Position numbers and translations under genes: made by a program. From assembly GCA_905250885.1 (NCBI GenBank), contig CAJNOQ010000035.1, positions 1 through 64,000 on the forward strand: a DNA stretch of 64,000 nucleotides, written 5' to 3'. The stretch is from Didymodactylos carnosus (lineage: Eukaryota; Rotifera; Eurotatoria; Philodinida; Philodinidae). Within the stretch, counting starts at the first letter, position 1. Each line of letters opens with the position of its first letter. Positions 12,037 to 24,377 of this stretch are shown here, in pieces. Below the pieces are notes generated by a model that was given only the letters and a program-made list of their open reading frames with translations, had not been told where the DNA came from and ran no database searches.

Positions 12037-12365
12037 GCGTTTCCATTTTCCAGATTTCTCCTCTATCTGAATTGCTCTTATCTAATCTCTTTGGTTCGTC
12101 TTAAATAACTGAAAGACTTCTGCCTGTCACTCAACAGAGCCAGATTTTTGTTTTCTGTCTTAATTTTAGAGAAAAACAAAGGTTTACAAGAAACTAGCAA
12201 CGCTTTTTTTGAACTTTTAGATAAAACCCTTGAGAAAAATAGCTATAACAAAACTTCGAACATCTGTCTCTGATAAATCATAGTTACAAGCCTTCTAGTT
12301 ATCTAAGACCAACCTAGATCTGGTAGCACTTCAGATAGAGGGGAAATCTGGAAAATGGTAACTCC
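12037..12365. mobile_element. MITE-like element with ~90-bp inverted repeats
   Basis: Left arm from about 12040 to 12130 and right arm from about 12270 to 12365 are reverse complements with scattered mismatches, sharing TTCCATTTTCCAGATTTC and CCTCTATCTGAA. No coding capacity and no clear target-site duplication. Confidence 0.5.
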
Positions 12366-12433
12366 TGCTCTTTGACTATTATTCTCATATAAAGATATTT
12401 TATGCCTCAAACACGTTTAGCGTCGCTGTCAGA

Positions 12434-12552
12434 GGCGTTTGAACGCGTCCAGAATGGAATATTTGGAGGCGTTGAAACGCACCCGGAACCTATTTGTAAC
12501 CAGACGCGTTTCGATGCGTCGAGACGTTTCATTCTGGACGCGTTCAAACGCG
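12434..12552. repeat. CpG-rich inverted repeat with ACGCGT-type motifs
   Basis: Arms 12434-12456 and 12530-12552 pair as reverse complements (GGCGTTTGAACGCGTCCAGA type). The loop holds further GCGTT(G/T)(A/C)AACGC-like units and a GACGCGTTTCGATGCGTC palindrome. CpG is dense against an AT-rich background. Confidence 0.55.
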
Positions 12553-13510
12553 TTTTTTCAGTTTTAGTAAATGCAAATATTCACATGGGCTTTCAAGATG
12601 AACTTAAATATTTACCATAAGCTAATCTAGTTAAAACTAACATTCTATGAAGATTTCATCAGGATCCTGTGTGTGCGGGAGAAATAGGCCCAAAAAAGAG
12701 ATTATATTTTCGGAAAAATAGGTGTTAAAACAAAACACAAAAGGACAAAACTGATCTTCTGCAACCAAGATGGTTACAGATCAACTTGATCGGTTCCGCA
12801 GCAACAATCCAATATACTTCTATTTCAAAATTTTTTAATGTTGAAATCAGATATTGAAATTCTATTGACGTCAGTTGAAATTAGTAGATGAATTATTTGA
12901 TGCTGAATTATTTCAATAACAGATTTATGATGATAGTTACTCTGACTGTAAAAACGATCGTAACGGCAGCCTGACCGTTATATGGATCTCATAACGCATG
13001 CCTTTACAGGTAAAAAATGACAAAATAAATCGTTTTTGCACCTTTTATATTAGAAAACATTGGAACACAAATACATTGACTAAATTCATCTTAGTCGATA
13101 CAAAAGCAAATGTCAACTTTCCTGTAAAGCATAAACTTAATGGCGGTCGAGAATGTTGAATATTTTCATATGTACTATTTACACCTGGCGTGTGCACGGT
13201 AAAAAAAGTCACGTTCTTTAAGCTTTCCGAGAACTGCAAAACAAACCAAAGTGAGTCTTTCATTTATCTCATATGTAGAACTGGTTTTTAGCTCTTCATG
13301 AGTTCCTTTACATAGCAGGACACTCGTATGAGTTTCCTGAAAAAGCGAAGAGTGCAAGATGTTATGTTGAGCTCTTCATGGATTTCAAAACGAGTTTCCT
13401 ATAGAGGACACAAAAAGCTCATTTTTTCTTACAGTGTGTGCTTTACAAACATGTTTAACAAATTGGACTCTTTTATAAAAAAATCTAACCAGTACCTATA
13501 AAGATATTTA

Positions 13511-14260
13511 TTAAGATTTTTTTATTGCTGTTGGTCTTGTGGGTCTCACATCCTCAACGGTTTTTGACAATTCATTAATTCGAATGTCTTTCAATTGTAA
13601 AACATGCTCTAATCGACGTATTTTTGCATGTAACACTTCAATTTCTTCTTGTTGTTGTAAATTTTGTTGTCTAATTTCTTCGAACTCCAGTCGTGGGACG
13701 CCCCTCTTCATATCACCTTTCGTGAGTCGTCCGCCACGTGATGTCATTGAATGCAGAGTTGTAGTCGCTTTTGTTGTTCGTCCACTTTCATATGACATTT
13801 GTGAGTGTCCACCTTGTCTGGGAGAATGTTGAAATTTTTGTTGTAAATCTAGTTCTTCGTCAATTTTTAGCCTCAAATTGTACAGTAGAACTTCGACGAG
13901 ACCCGGTTTTCCATTACAAAGACCTTGTATTATGGTCTCTGGAATGTCTAAACCAAAATGACTCAGCACACGTTTATTTAATGTACCCCAATTAGCTTTT
14001 TTCTGTTGGATACTATTAGCTGGTGTATAATTGTGCATTTCAACTAAATCAGGCAAATAGTAACGGATAACTTCGGCGACGAGGACTCCTAAGAAAAGAA
14101 GTACGAACAAATAATTACCATTAAACGGGAAGAATGTTATTTACGTACCATCAGAAAAATCTCTTTCAATTCGTTTTTTTAATCGTGATAGCGGCAAACT
14201 ATCAATCCATGTGTATAAATCTTCTAAAATTGTTTCATCTAATTCCATTTCCCATACCAT
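13511..14260 (-). CDS. SPEF1: Sperm flagellar protein 1 (SPEF1/CLAMP)
   Basis: Two exons, 14149-14260 and 13511-14088, join through a 60-bp intron to give 229 residues (human protein about 236). SPEF1 binds and bundles microtubules and sits at the central pair of motile cilia and on other stable microtubules. The N-terminal calponin-homology-like domain (about residues 1-115) has the family signature: LYTWIDSLPLSR, RDFSDGVLVAEV and VEMHNYTPANS are all close to the vertebrate sequence. The C-terminal part, about residues 165-215, is rich in Glu, Gln, Leu and Arg in heptads, matching the family's coiled coil. An in-frame ATG four codons downstream (14248) is an alternative start. The gene converges on the RING/TPR gene. 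Confidence 0.93.
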
Positions 14261-16888
14261 TTCTTTTCTTTTAGTCTATCAATACTAAAACAAACAAGCA
14301 TTTGAATTCATCAGGTGAGCAATATAATTTTTGGCCTGATTCCAATGATACCCATCAGATAAAACAGACTATAATAATAATCATCGTGCTACGGTCAAGA
14401 TTCAACTTTGAAAGTGACGATTCGGCCTAGATTCAATGGAAATGAAACTTGTTTTACCTATTTGTTTTCAAATTTAATGCAATATATTCATCGTTTCCAT
14501 TGTTGAACAATTCTGTCTTCTTTATTTTTCCTTTCTTTTTCGTTACTGCACGTTTAACGTATTAAAATGCAGACGTGAAATGTAGAATGTTAAAAATTGT
14601 AATCGATGATTTTTCTTTTATTTAAACATGCACAAATACGATCAAAACATAACTACATCAACTTTATCATTCAGGAGTCGGATTGATTTCAAATCAAAGA
14701 AAGGTAGAAAAAGACAAAAAAAAAAAGAAAATTAGTTTTTCCTTCTTGTTTCTAAAACAGAACAATACAAGAATAAATAACACTGTTATAGAGCTAAACA
14801 TGATGCATGATGCACAGCGATGTTATTAAGTCATCAAATAATCACGTCAGGTTCTAATCGTAAATAATCGTATATTCTTTTGAACTCTACTAATAACTTG
14901 CGTTTTCACTTTATTTAGAGTAGAAGGTAGCTCTGATGGAAGCTGACTCTTCTACTCAGAAATTAAATTTATATTGCAAAATAAAAGAAGAATTTTTTCA
15001 TTCTAATGTTTTAACGTTGTAGTAGAGATCCTAAATTGGCCTTAAATGGAGACGACGATCCGTTATCTCTGATATCAGCTATTCCAACAGCAGTTCCAAA
15101 CTAGCATTAAAAATACGGGTGAACAACTGACATTATTATTTATCAAGACGCAAAATCTCTAAATCAAAAATAAGAGAAAACGAACAATAGTCAATATATA
15201 ACGTTTTTGAAACATTGAGAAAAAAACGGCACTTTTTTTATGCGAGACAAGATGACACGGCTGGAGAACATTTATTTTACGATACGAAACGAGAACATTA
15301 CGAGACAGGACAAGACGTCCAAAAACTTCATTTCACCTGTCTCTATTACACACAGTCATGTGCTATAGACTTAACTACCTTTCATGTCTTGTTTCTTGCT
15401 TGTTTCAGATACATTTGTCGGTAGACATCAATACGTTTATCTTCTCGTCTTACTTACAATACAAATTGTATGCTCTTCTTTTTATTTTTGACGTACTGGC
15501 TGAATCTTTTTCTTTCGATTATTCTTTTCGAAGACATGAAGGATGCATTCGGTCATCCATATTTAGAATCACCGTGTACTCGTAGTATATATGATTTTCC
15601 ATATGAATGAGAATCTATTTTTGAATTTAGAAAATATGTTTAAAAGTATTACACAGAAATATTACGAAGAAGAAAAAAAAATTAAATAATATTTTAACCA
15701 AAATAGAAAAGAACGAAAAATAAAGAACACCAATGCATATACATCATTTATTGTATTGTTAGTCAAGAATTTTTAATTCTGATATTTTGTTTGTTCGTTT
15801 TTATTGTTCACTCTAGCAAATAAATTTTGCAAACAGAGTTAAACGATTAGTGAAATAAAGTTTTGAATCTCTATTATCATAATTTTGTTTCGCTACACAC
15901 TTTCTCTGAACGAGTAACTAAAACAAATTATTTATTGTTGTAACTTTTGTTCATGGTACACTAAAGCTATTCTCTATCTTTGAAGTGTGTGTAGATAACA
16001 CGGATCAGAAGACCAAAACAAATAGTCTATAATTTGTTAGTTTTTTTACTAAATTTTTCTAACGTCACGATCCTTTAACGATTAACGCACATTTTTTTAC
16101 GGAAAAAATACACCTTTCGCCATTTTAGGTTTTTTTCGTTTTTTTTAAATCATTGTATACGGGAAAAAACACGATTAATAACAATATATAGTTTTTAAAA
16201 TCAAATGCCTAGGTTTTCTATGATTGTTTTCGTATTTTTGCAGTAATCTTGGGAACAAAAGATGTTAGAAAACTGTTTAAATAGTTCTTCACTTGAAACT
16301 CCGTTAAATTATTCATAAAAACAAAACAATCTCTATTCGACGGAGGTTTAGAAGAATAGTGTTATCAATGGAAAAAATTCGGTCTTCTATAAAACACGCG
16401 GATATCCTTGTCAGATAAATCTCAACAAAAACAAGTCGAACGCCAATATTTAAGGGTACCCCCTATTTGGACCCCTCTTGAAAGTTCGGGAAGCCAGTGT
16501 TTGATCAGAGTGAAATTTATGCCAGAGATAAAAGATCGAAAAAGAAAATCGATGTATTTTTGCCCAAAATTTTCTGACATGTTCTTCTATGGGTTTTCTG
16601 GAAAACTCTAGTTTTTATGATCTCACGATCTCTCGAATAGTCTGATTGAGCTCAACATTTTACGACAGATCGGACCTATCTCCGATTAGATTTTTTTCTT
16701 TTGGAAAAATATGCTTTCGTTCTCTAGATATTCGAGCAAATACTAAAAATCCTGTATAAAAAAAACAGTTTTTTATTTTAGCTTTTTTAATCCAAAGTTG
16801 AAATCGAAACCGCTTAAAAAAAACGAACCTGAGATAGGGTCTAAAGTATTTCTGGTAAAAATTTTAGCTGGATCGGACCATTTTTGCG

Positions 16889-16984
16889 GGGGGGGGGGGG
16901 GGGAATGGGGGTAGTTTGAAGGAAGTTTTTTAAAAATGAATAGTGGGAAAAACAAATATTTTTTGGTGGGGGTTNNNNNNNNNN

Positions 16985-17048
<64 letters not shown>

Positions 17049-17067
17049 CCCCCCCCCCCCCCCCCCC
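16889..17067. other. N gap inside G/C homopolymers, with duplicated flanks
   Basis: A run of G near 16889, ten Ns (16975-16984) and a run of more than 60 C, broken by one G. The sequence after the G run (16903-16970) and that after the C run (17069-17135) are two versions of one sequence: both read aat.g....tag.ttgaaggaa, then tgaatagtg/tgcatagtg and gaaaaaca. The left version is G-enriched, as expected of poor-quality reads past a homopolymer. This looks like an unresolved join, not two loci. Confidence 0.75.
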
Positions 17068-17636
17068 GGAATGTGACTAGATTGAAGGAACTATATAAAA
17101 AATGCATAGTGAGAAAAACACATATTGTTAGCTGTCGCTTTTTTTGGTATGATTGGATGGGGCGGAAAAACACACTCGCACATATTAAGAAGTCATTTTT
17201 GGGTGAAAAAATTTAAAAATACGCATTTTTTGAAAATAAGCAAAAAGCCGTGAAATTTTCGAAAACAAGCAAATTTTTGATATTTATTGTTTTTCTGAAA
17301 TTCCAAAACTATTTTTTCTGATTCTCCATCGAAACTGAGTATGAAAAGTTGAATTTCTAAATTTTAAAGTTGAAACTGACCGCCAGTTTCACGGAACAGG
17401 AGCAGATTTGTAGTTACCCTGCCGTCAAATTTGCAAACGTATCTAGTTTTTTCCATCGAAAGCCTAAGCATTAATTGTTATTTCCTTCTAATCAATGTAC
17501 TTATAGGAAAAAAAGTATGTGAAGCTTTTTCTTAAATTTTATCTTTCGTTGCTAAGTTTTTTCTAAATCCCAGGCGAAAAAGTTGAAATTCTGTCCGTAA
17601 TTCACAATTTTCTCGAACAGAACTCGATTTTGGAGC

Positions 17637-17850
17637 AATAAAAATATCATATTCGAAATTAGGATCAAAAGCTGAGTCGACTAATGTGTATTTTGAAATG
17701 TTTAATTGATTTCAGTTTTGGGTTAATTTGTCTCGGTAATTTGTCTACATGAAAATTCGAAAAAAATCAAAGTAGAAGTCGGATAGGATAGAAATACACA
17801 CTAGTCGACTCAGTTTTTGACCCTGATTCCGAATATAATATTTTTATACG
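17637..17850. repeat. Inverted repeat with ~60-bp arms
   Basis: Left arm 17637-17697 and right arm 17789-17850 are reverse complements with some mismatches; both contain GAGTCGACTA/TAGTCGACTC. Just upstream, 17520-17620 is related in reverse to 27550-27660, so this is part of a dispersed family. Confidence 0.55.
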
Positions 17851-19138
17851 TAAAAGCTTCATAAATTTAAAAACTTCATAACTTTTTCAAGGAAAGTCGT
17901 GCAGAGCTGGGAGTGGTCTCATTTTATAGTGCACACTTTCCTCTACGTTATGCTACGTTCAGCTCAATATAAAAATATTTTTGCAAGGAAGAGAGGGCGG
18001 TGCCCTTAAGATCTGAGAAAACTTCAACACGATTCGTTCGCTCGCTCACTCTAATCCGCAGAGGAGAAAAAGATGAGAGGGATGCGACAGTTACCTAAAA
18101 TAGTTTGTGATTATTCGTAAGATCAGTTAATTCGATCTATAATTAGTACCGAAAAAATGTGTTTTTCTCATCAAAAAAGTGACTTTTGATCAGCAAATTA
18201 AATAGTAGACAGACAACAGAAAGAATATAAAGACAATATATACAACAAGAAACATGAACAGTACAGAAAAAACTAACTTTGTATAGGCGATCGTGATCAA
18301 CTGATCTGCAAAATTTGAAAAGAAATAAAAAGTTTTCAACCGTTTTGAAAAATTTGCCTTTTGCAAATAAAAAGACAAGTTGAACACCAAACACACATTC
18401 CACATTTTAAATTTATATTTTTTTGAAAAGAATATTTTCCAACTTAAAATATGTCATGTGTCATATTTTATTTCACTCGTCTTAGAAAAACGCAAAAAAA
18501 ATTCCAGACTGTATTTTTTTTGTAAAAAATGTACATTGATCATCACACTGTTCATCATGATTAAATTGATCGAAAATAACTTTAAAAAATATTTTACATG
18601 TACGATGAAGAAATTCAAATAAAAATAAAAATGACAAACATTTGTATTAGCCTTCCGAATAGTTCGTTTTCTTAGGACTTTTTGTCAGTTATGTGAACAA
18701 GTTCTCTTGCTTTAAGCGTAATGCTGTAAATATTGCCATCGTACAATCGCATATGTGTGAAGGACAGAAGAATTTCTTCATTATCCTCATTATTTTTTTC
18801 TTAGATTATTATAGACGCGTGCGTTTCTATTCATTATATAATTTGACATCACGAATCTTTTTAAGCTGCAGCATAAGTGGTTTATAAAATAAATAAATAT
18901 CCAGATAAACTCGGATGATTTATATGCACATAATTTGTGTCACGCAATTTATCAACTTAAAACAGTTTGGACATAAATATCATTATTACAGTCTAGAAAC
19001 GATTGGATCTCTTTCAGATATTATCTTTTGTGATTTTCAAAACAACAAAATTAAAAAAAAATGTATATATTTCCGTTTATTTCTTTCTAAACAGACAAAA
19101 AAGCTTGTCAGCATTGTCTAATACCATCAGAAAAAAAT

Positions 19139-19411
19139 AAAGTTGGTTTTGAGTTGCTGAAAAGTGCTTTTTTGTAGTGAACACACTCGATAATTCCGAA
19201 GATTTCCCATTTTAGGCGGGGAGTACTTCCAAAAGTTTAGGAAATATTTTCAAACAAAATGGTGCAAAAAAATTCGCATGGGAAAATAATATTAGTTTGA
19301 AAAATTTTCCTAAACTTTTGGAAGTACTCTCCGTCAAAAATAGAAAATCTTCTGGATTGTCAAGTGTGCTGAATACGAAAAAGCACTTTCCAGAAACTCA
19401 CAATCAACTTT
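19139..19411. mobile_element. Palindromic fold-back element, ~120-bp arms
   Basis: Arms of about 120 bp (19139-19260 and 19292-19411) meet over a ~30-bp loop. The inner 40 bp of the arms are nearly exact, around AGTACTTCCAAAAGTTTAGG. The outer ends read AAAGTTGGTTTTGAG and, in reverse, AAAGTTGATTGTGAG. No coding capacity; target-site duplication not resolved. Confidence 0.65.
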
Positions 19412-21796
19412 ACTTTTTTTGTTCTGGTGATAGCGGACCAGAATGTGAAAACTTTAATAAAATACATAATCAGTATTCACTATTCTACTTATCGTTTTCC
19501 TTAAACTAAGTCATAAGAAACATCTAATTCTCGCTCTACCACAAACACATCTTTATTTCGACAACTACTACTGTTGTCGTTGATATGTTAGATGATGAGG
19601 CTGATAATAATGAGAAAAGACGATAAAACAGTCAGTTACAAATCACAAAACACTACGCCATTCGTGTTCTGTCGATCGGTCCGCTCGTAGGAGGGATTAA
19701 CATGAAGTGCAAAAACAGCCAGCCATTTTGCCCCCAAAACCTGTTGAAACTTAAAACGAAATGCGCTCTAAAAAGAAAATACCGACGAAATTCAAAAGTT
19801 TTTTCGTATTTCTTCAATATTAAAACGCGTTTTCTTATAAAAGGACTTTTCTTTATTTTTAAACGCGTTTCGACGTTCTTTCTCCATTTTCATTCTTGGG
19901 TTTTGATGTTCTGAAGCGGCAAACGCAGTAAAATGCATTCTTTCATGCAAGAAAACAAAAAGAAACATGTTTAGTTTTATAAATGTACTATACAATCTAT
20001 TTTTGAATATCTTTTGACATATAGATAATGGAGAAAGGTCTGTAATCTCCGTCATTCAATAGCCAAGCACTTAGGTAATTTTTTCATAAAAAGAAAAGTT
20101 AAAAAATCATTATATGAATATTCTGTTTTCAAAAGGCTTTTGCAAATAGAAATATTTATTTTCTTACATAGGTAGACAGCTACAAAAACATGATACGCTA
20201 ATATTCACGTTGTTTGTAGAATTGAGAATGTAACTCAACGAAATTAAAGAAACAGATAGATTATCGGCGTAGGATGCGGACTGATTCGTTGACAATTTTT
20301 TCTCTTTCTGAAAACAGTTCGTTCTTCATCTGTGGATTACTGTCTCTCAAAGCAGAGATTGAAAACATCGTCTTTGTTCTAATTTTTGTCATTCACCCAT
20401 CGCTCCGGTCGAACAGTTTTTTCCGTTCTGTAGATAGCGGAAGCTGAGTGTATAGTCAAATTTTCTCTTTCATATTTAGTCACTGTGAATCTTATATGTT
20501 CAGGAATATCTAGAAATATCAGGAATCTCCTATGAATAATAAAAATATCTTCCTATCAAATATAAATATCTCCTATGAGCAAACAGATTAAACGACAAGC
20601 AGTATGTCATTTTAAAGAGACTTTAATGCTTTACTAAACCAGTGCAGGTTTGAAAATTTTCAGTCAGCAGGTTCATTAGAAATATGTCAAAAAACACGAA
20701 GCCATCACTACGACAACGATATAAATCCTACTGAAAAATCCTAATCCAAGTTTCTTCCTATGCCATCAAGAGAGAAATCCGATGCAGGTTTCCGTGCTTT
20801 TTCTAATGGTGTGTTTGAAGTTGAGTTTTGATATACTGTGACTCTGAAAATCTAGGTTTTCCAGAAATTTCTGGGACTTCCGATATATCGAAGTTTTAAG
20901 TATCATGCCCTTATCAATTTGGCTTCCTTTTCAGTCCATCATGTTCAGGACAATTTTCTCCTTCCAATCGTATACGCAGTTGAATGCGTAGCAAAGAAGA
21001 TATAAGCAGAAAAGTGTAACTGTACGAACAATTTTTGGACATCAAAACAATTAATAGACTTTCCTATTTTTTTAATCAAAGATCATAGGAAAAGAATTTT
21101 GACTGAAAAATTTGTGCAAATAGACAAGAGACTATGCCAAACACAACATTGGAAACCCGAACTCTCTACAACCTTTTATTATTGAGTATCTCACAAAGGA
21201 GGAAAAAAGTGCGTGTTGTATGATTAATTTTTGAAGCCCCTGTATGCTTAACAAATTTTTATTTTTATTGAAAAAATTATTTTTAATATAAAACTGCTCT
21301 TTATTGAAGAAAGCTTAGAGTTGATGTTAGCTGTATAATTATATATCCTCTATTTAAAAATGGTCTTCATCATGCATCAGGTATTTTGTGAATTTCATCT
21401 TCGAAAATATTGTGAAGAAGGAAATGATCAATCAAAACTGCTTTTTTCTGGCAACTAATTTTTCCGAATATTATTTTTTAAAAATAAAGTAGATATGTGA
21501 TACTATGTCGTGTGGTGTAATGACTGTGACATACTCAAAACAGAAAGAAAAAGAGGATATGAGAGAAATGACGGATGATGAAGAGTTCTCACATAAGGTA
21601 GTCAATTTTTATAATAATACTACATGAAAAAAGTGAATAAAAAAAAAATGTAAAGACTGACGATGGAACAAAAGGAAGAAAAAAAGAGAGAGACTAGCAA
21701 ATGAACCGAACGACCATTTTAATGTTAGGTTGATTATATAAAATTGTGTAACTGAGATTTTGTATGTGAATGTAATACTAATGTAATATACAAGAA

Positions 21797-22527
21797 ATGA
21801 CGGTTTATTTGAACGGTTTTCACGCATTAATTGTTGCAACTCTAGCATTTACTGTCTCTGTTTTGACAACTAACTGGTACACTTCATCAGATGGTACAAT
21901 ACAACGTAATATTTTTCAAGTATGTCAGATGAGTCAATTTTTATCACAACCTCCATCATCAGTATGTCAATGGATATTAATAGCAACAAGATATAATGGA
22001 CAAGTTCGAACTCGTAAGTTAAATACATTTTTTTTACATATGCAACCATAGTATTAAAATATTTTGTTCAAAAGATGAGCATTCACATTGACAGAGTCAA
22101 TAATTCTATACAACTGAAAGATATTATTTAAATTTTAGCTTATTCAATTGCGGTAGCCTCTTTAGCTATTGGTTGTGTCGGTATTAGTTTGTTTGCATTG
22201 ATTTTGGGTTCATGGTATTTGGAAAGAGTCAAACGGGATATTCTTACAAAATGGTTGTTAGTGTTAACTATTCTTACAACATTATTAAGTTGTAAGTATT
22301 TTTAAGATTAGAAAGCAAATAAACACAGTTCACTATTTGTTCCCATTTTAGTTTCACTCTCAATTATCGTTTGGATCGTAATGTTGACTATTAATAAACA
22401 AATATCGAATACAACTGAAATTAGCACAAATAATTTTGGATTTTCCCTTTGGTTATGCGTTGCGGCAAGTGGAGTCTACATGTATAGCTTTGCATTATTT
22501 TTTATTACACTAGTAAGAAATTATTAA
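21797..22527 (+). CDS. Claudin/PMP22-like four-span membrane protein A
   Basis: Three exons (21797-22013, 22139-22291, 22352-22527) join with both introns in phase 1 to give 181 residues. Four hydrophobic spans are visible, starting with a leader-like span at residues 8-24. The first extracellular loop has W27 followed by C43 and C57, matching the W...C...C pattern of the claudin/PMP22/EMP fold, in which the two cysteines form a disulfide. Such proteins sit in the plasma membrane and act in cell junctions or as membrane-organising proteins; the exact role here is not known. It is a paralogue of the minus-strand gene at 23531-24377: the loop core IQR(N/G)IF, the second-exon opening (Y(S/G)IA) and both intron phases are shared. 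Its cytoplasmic tail is only a few residues long. Confidence 0.8.
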
Positions 22528-23530
22528 TGGTATATTCTGAACAGACAATTCTAAAGTACAATATTGAGATATTATTGAAAATATTTCATAGCAAAAAAAA
22601 CTACTTTTCTGTCTACTATGCACGATACTATTTTAACTTTTAGTTAACGATCTACTTGATTTTATTTTAACTTAATATAAAATATATGTAATGTAACGAA
22701 GTCTAACTTTTATTTAATAGACGGGGGTTTTGACTCACTCATTAGACCAATAACGATCACTTTTAGCACTGGTTACAAGTTAGAAGAGTATTTGAAATAA
22801 AGATTCTTTAAAATTACACGTTTCTTATATAATGACATGGTCATTAACTTAAGCTTTATTCTTCTAGAATACGAACAAAAATAAATTCATCTGATATTAG
22901 AGGTGTGCGGGGTACGAGGTTTTTTGTATCCTGTACTCTACCCTATTAGCTTTCTCACCCTGCCCCATCCTATCCTACATCTACACAGTAGAAAGTAGGA
23001 GTTAAATAGGGACCATCCTCATTCAGCGATCGAAGTTCGTTTTTCTAACTACAGTTTTATTCAAAAACTCCACATCCAATAAAAACAGGCACAGATCCCT
23101 TCTGATGGATAACGAAGTTATACATCACTAAAGGAGCGAATGTCTCTCAATACTAAGTGTTCTTTTACAGTCTATGACAAATGTCTCAACCTGTGCTCTA
23201 TCCTATAAAAATGTTTCATATTCTTAACCTTTCCTACTCTATGAAGTTTGTACCCTACCCTACCCTATTGGATAGGAAAGGGTAGGTTTATTTTACATAC
23301 CTCTATCGTGTATTCTAAAACTTAAACTAATGGAAAAATACAAAATTAATTTTATGCAAATATAAACATATCGTTTTGCGCAAACATCGTTTTTAACGTT
23401 TGATAGAACGTTTTAACATCCGTAGTCATGAATGAATATCAATAAGAATCAATATTTTGAGATAAAATTGATATTGTTGTTTATCTATTAAATGCATTGT
23501 CTATCTATATGTCTCTATTTATTCAAATAA
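22528..23530. other. Intergenic stretch between the claudin-like genes
   Basis: The two claudin-like genes converge on this kilobase. It holds the hAT-type MITE 22898-23305 and no other recognisable feature. Confidence 0.6.
22898..23305. mobile_element. hAT-type MITE with TAGAGGTGTGCG end
   Basis: The left end TAGAGGTGTG and the reverse of the right end, TAGAGGTATG, match. The interior near both ends is full of CCTA(C/T)CC-type short units (for example CTACCCTACCCTATT), in opposite orientation at the two ends. The 8-bp flanks (TCTGATAT and TCGTGTAT) agree at five positions, so the target-site duplication is at best decayed. Confidence 0.6.
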
Positions 23531-24377
23531 TTAAAACTGATTTCTTGGTTGATAAGATGCTCCATATCCTCCATGATGTAGATGATGTTTTTGCCTCCGA
23601 GTAACACAAAAGTAAAATAACAATGAGAGAAATGAAAGAAAATAGCCACCACTTGATCCAATTGCAAGCCACATTGGCCAACCAAACATATTTCTATTCA
23701 GTTGTAGACCAAGTTGATTAGTTTCAACGATCATAAGTATCCAAACAATAAATGATAAACAAACTAAAAATAGAGGAAAAAAATAAAAATAAAAGTAAAA
23801 TTTTGTTACCCAGTTGAAAATATAATCTCTATATATTGTTCACTTATAATTAAAATTTTGTAGAAAAAGAGATACTTATTTCATCTGACGAGAATGAATC
23901 CTATCATTTTAAGAATTGTCATGATAACTTACAATTTAATAGAAATAGAATACTAAGTAATACCAGAAAACATGTTACATCAGATTTTCGTCGTAAAAAT
24001 GAATAAAAACAGCATAGCCAAACGCATATTATGCTTAAACTAGCACATGCTATTGACAAACTAGATATTGCTATACCATATTCTATAAATATAATAATAG
24101 TGAAGGTGAAACATTAGTACATATTCATTTACTAACCATATTTCCATTTGTTCGGTTCAGGTGAAGAACCTGCTGTTAATATTGTTGTACATTGTGTGGA
24201 AATTTTGTATGATGATGAATTTTGAATTACATCACAAATATAAAATATTCCTCGTTGAATTGATCCATTAATGTTATCTTTATCGGGTGTAAAACTAATC
24301 CAGTTTGGTGATAGAATTGCCAAAATAAATGCAATTGTTGCTGTGAAAAATAGTGAAAAACCAGCGAAGAAAAGCAT
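23531..24377 (-). CDS. Claudin/PMP22-like four-span membrane protein B
   Basis: Three exons on the minus strand (24137-24377, 23933-24082, 23531-23763), both introns in phase 1, give 207 residues. Four hydrophobic spans are present. In the first extracellular loop, W26, C48 and C63 fit the claudin/PMP22 W...C...C pattern, with GSIQRGIFYIC closely matching paralogue A (GTIQRNIFQVC). Unlike A it has a longer cytoplasmic tail of about 20 residues rich in His, Arg, Gln and Tyr (HHLHHGGYGASYQPRNQF) that could bind a scaffold protein. The shared intron positions and phases and the tail-to-tail arrangement point to an inverted tandem duplication, now well diverged. Confidence 0.8.

Larger units (their letters stand above)
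10764..13510. other. Intergenic stretch with fold-back elements
   Basis: No gene recognised between the RING/TPR gene and SPEF1, which converge here. The stretch holds three inverted-repeat structures (10957-11330, 12037-12365 and 12434-12552). From about 13186 to 13440 there is a weaker repeat region with two copies of an 'agctcttcatg' motif. Confidence 0.6.
14261..21796. other. Gene-poor stretch of about 7.5 kb
   Basis: I find no gene that I can support. Visible items are the N gap and the G and C homopolymers (16889-17067), an inverted repeat at 17637-17850, a palindromic element at 19139-19411 and paired AAACGCGTTT motifs near 19826 and 19861. Short open frames at 15215-15585, 16408-16611 and 18143-19509 have low-complexity composition and no domain. 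Confidence 0.6.

Noticed and set aside
13539-13995. Plus-strand open frames rich in Cys and Ser
   Set aside because: They are the antisense of the SPEF1 coding exon.
16841-17173. Poly-glycine protein frame
   Set aside because: It translates the C homopolymer and the N gap; an assembly artefact.
22510-22543. Possible further intron at the end of claudin-like gene A (GTAAGA donor)
   Set aside because: The nearest usable acceptor would give an intron of about 30 bases, which is too short; the stop at 22527 is simpler.
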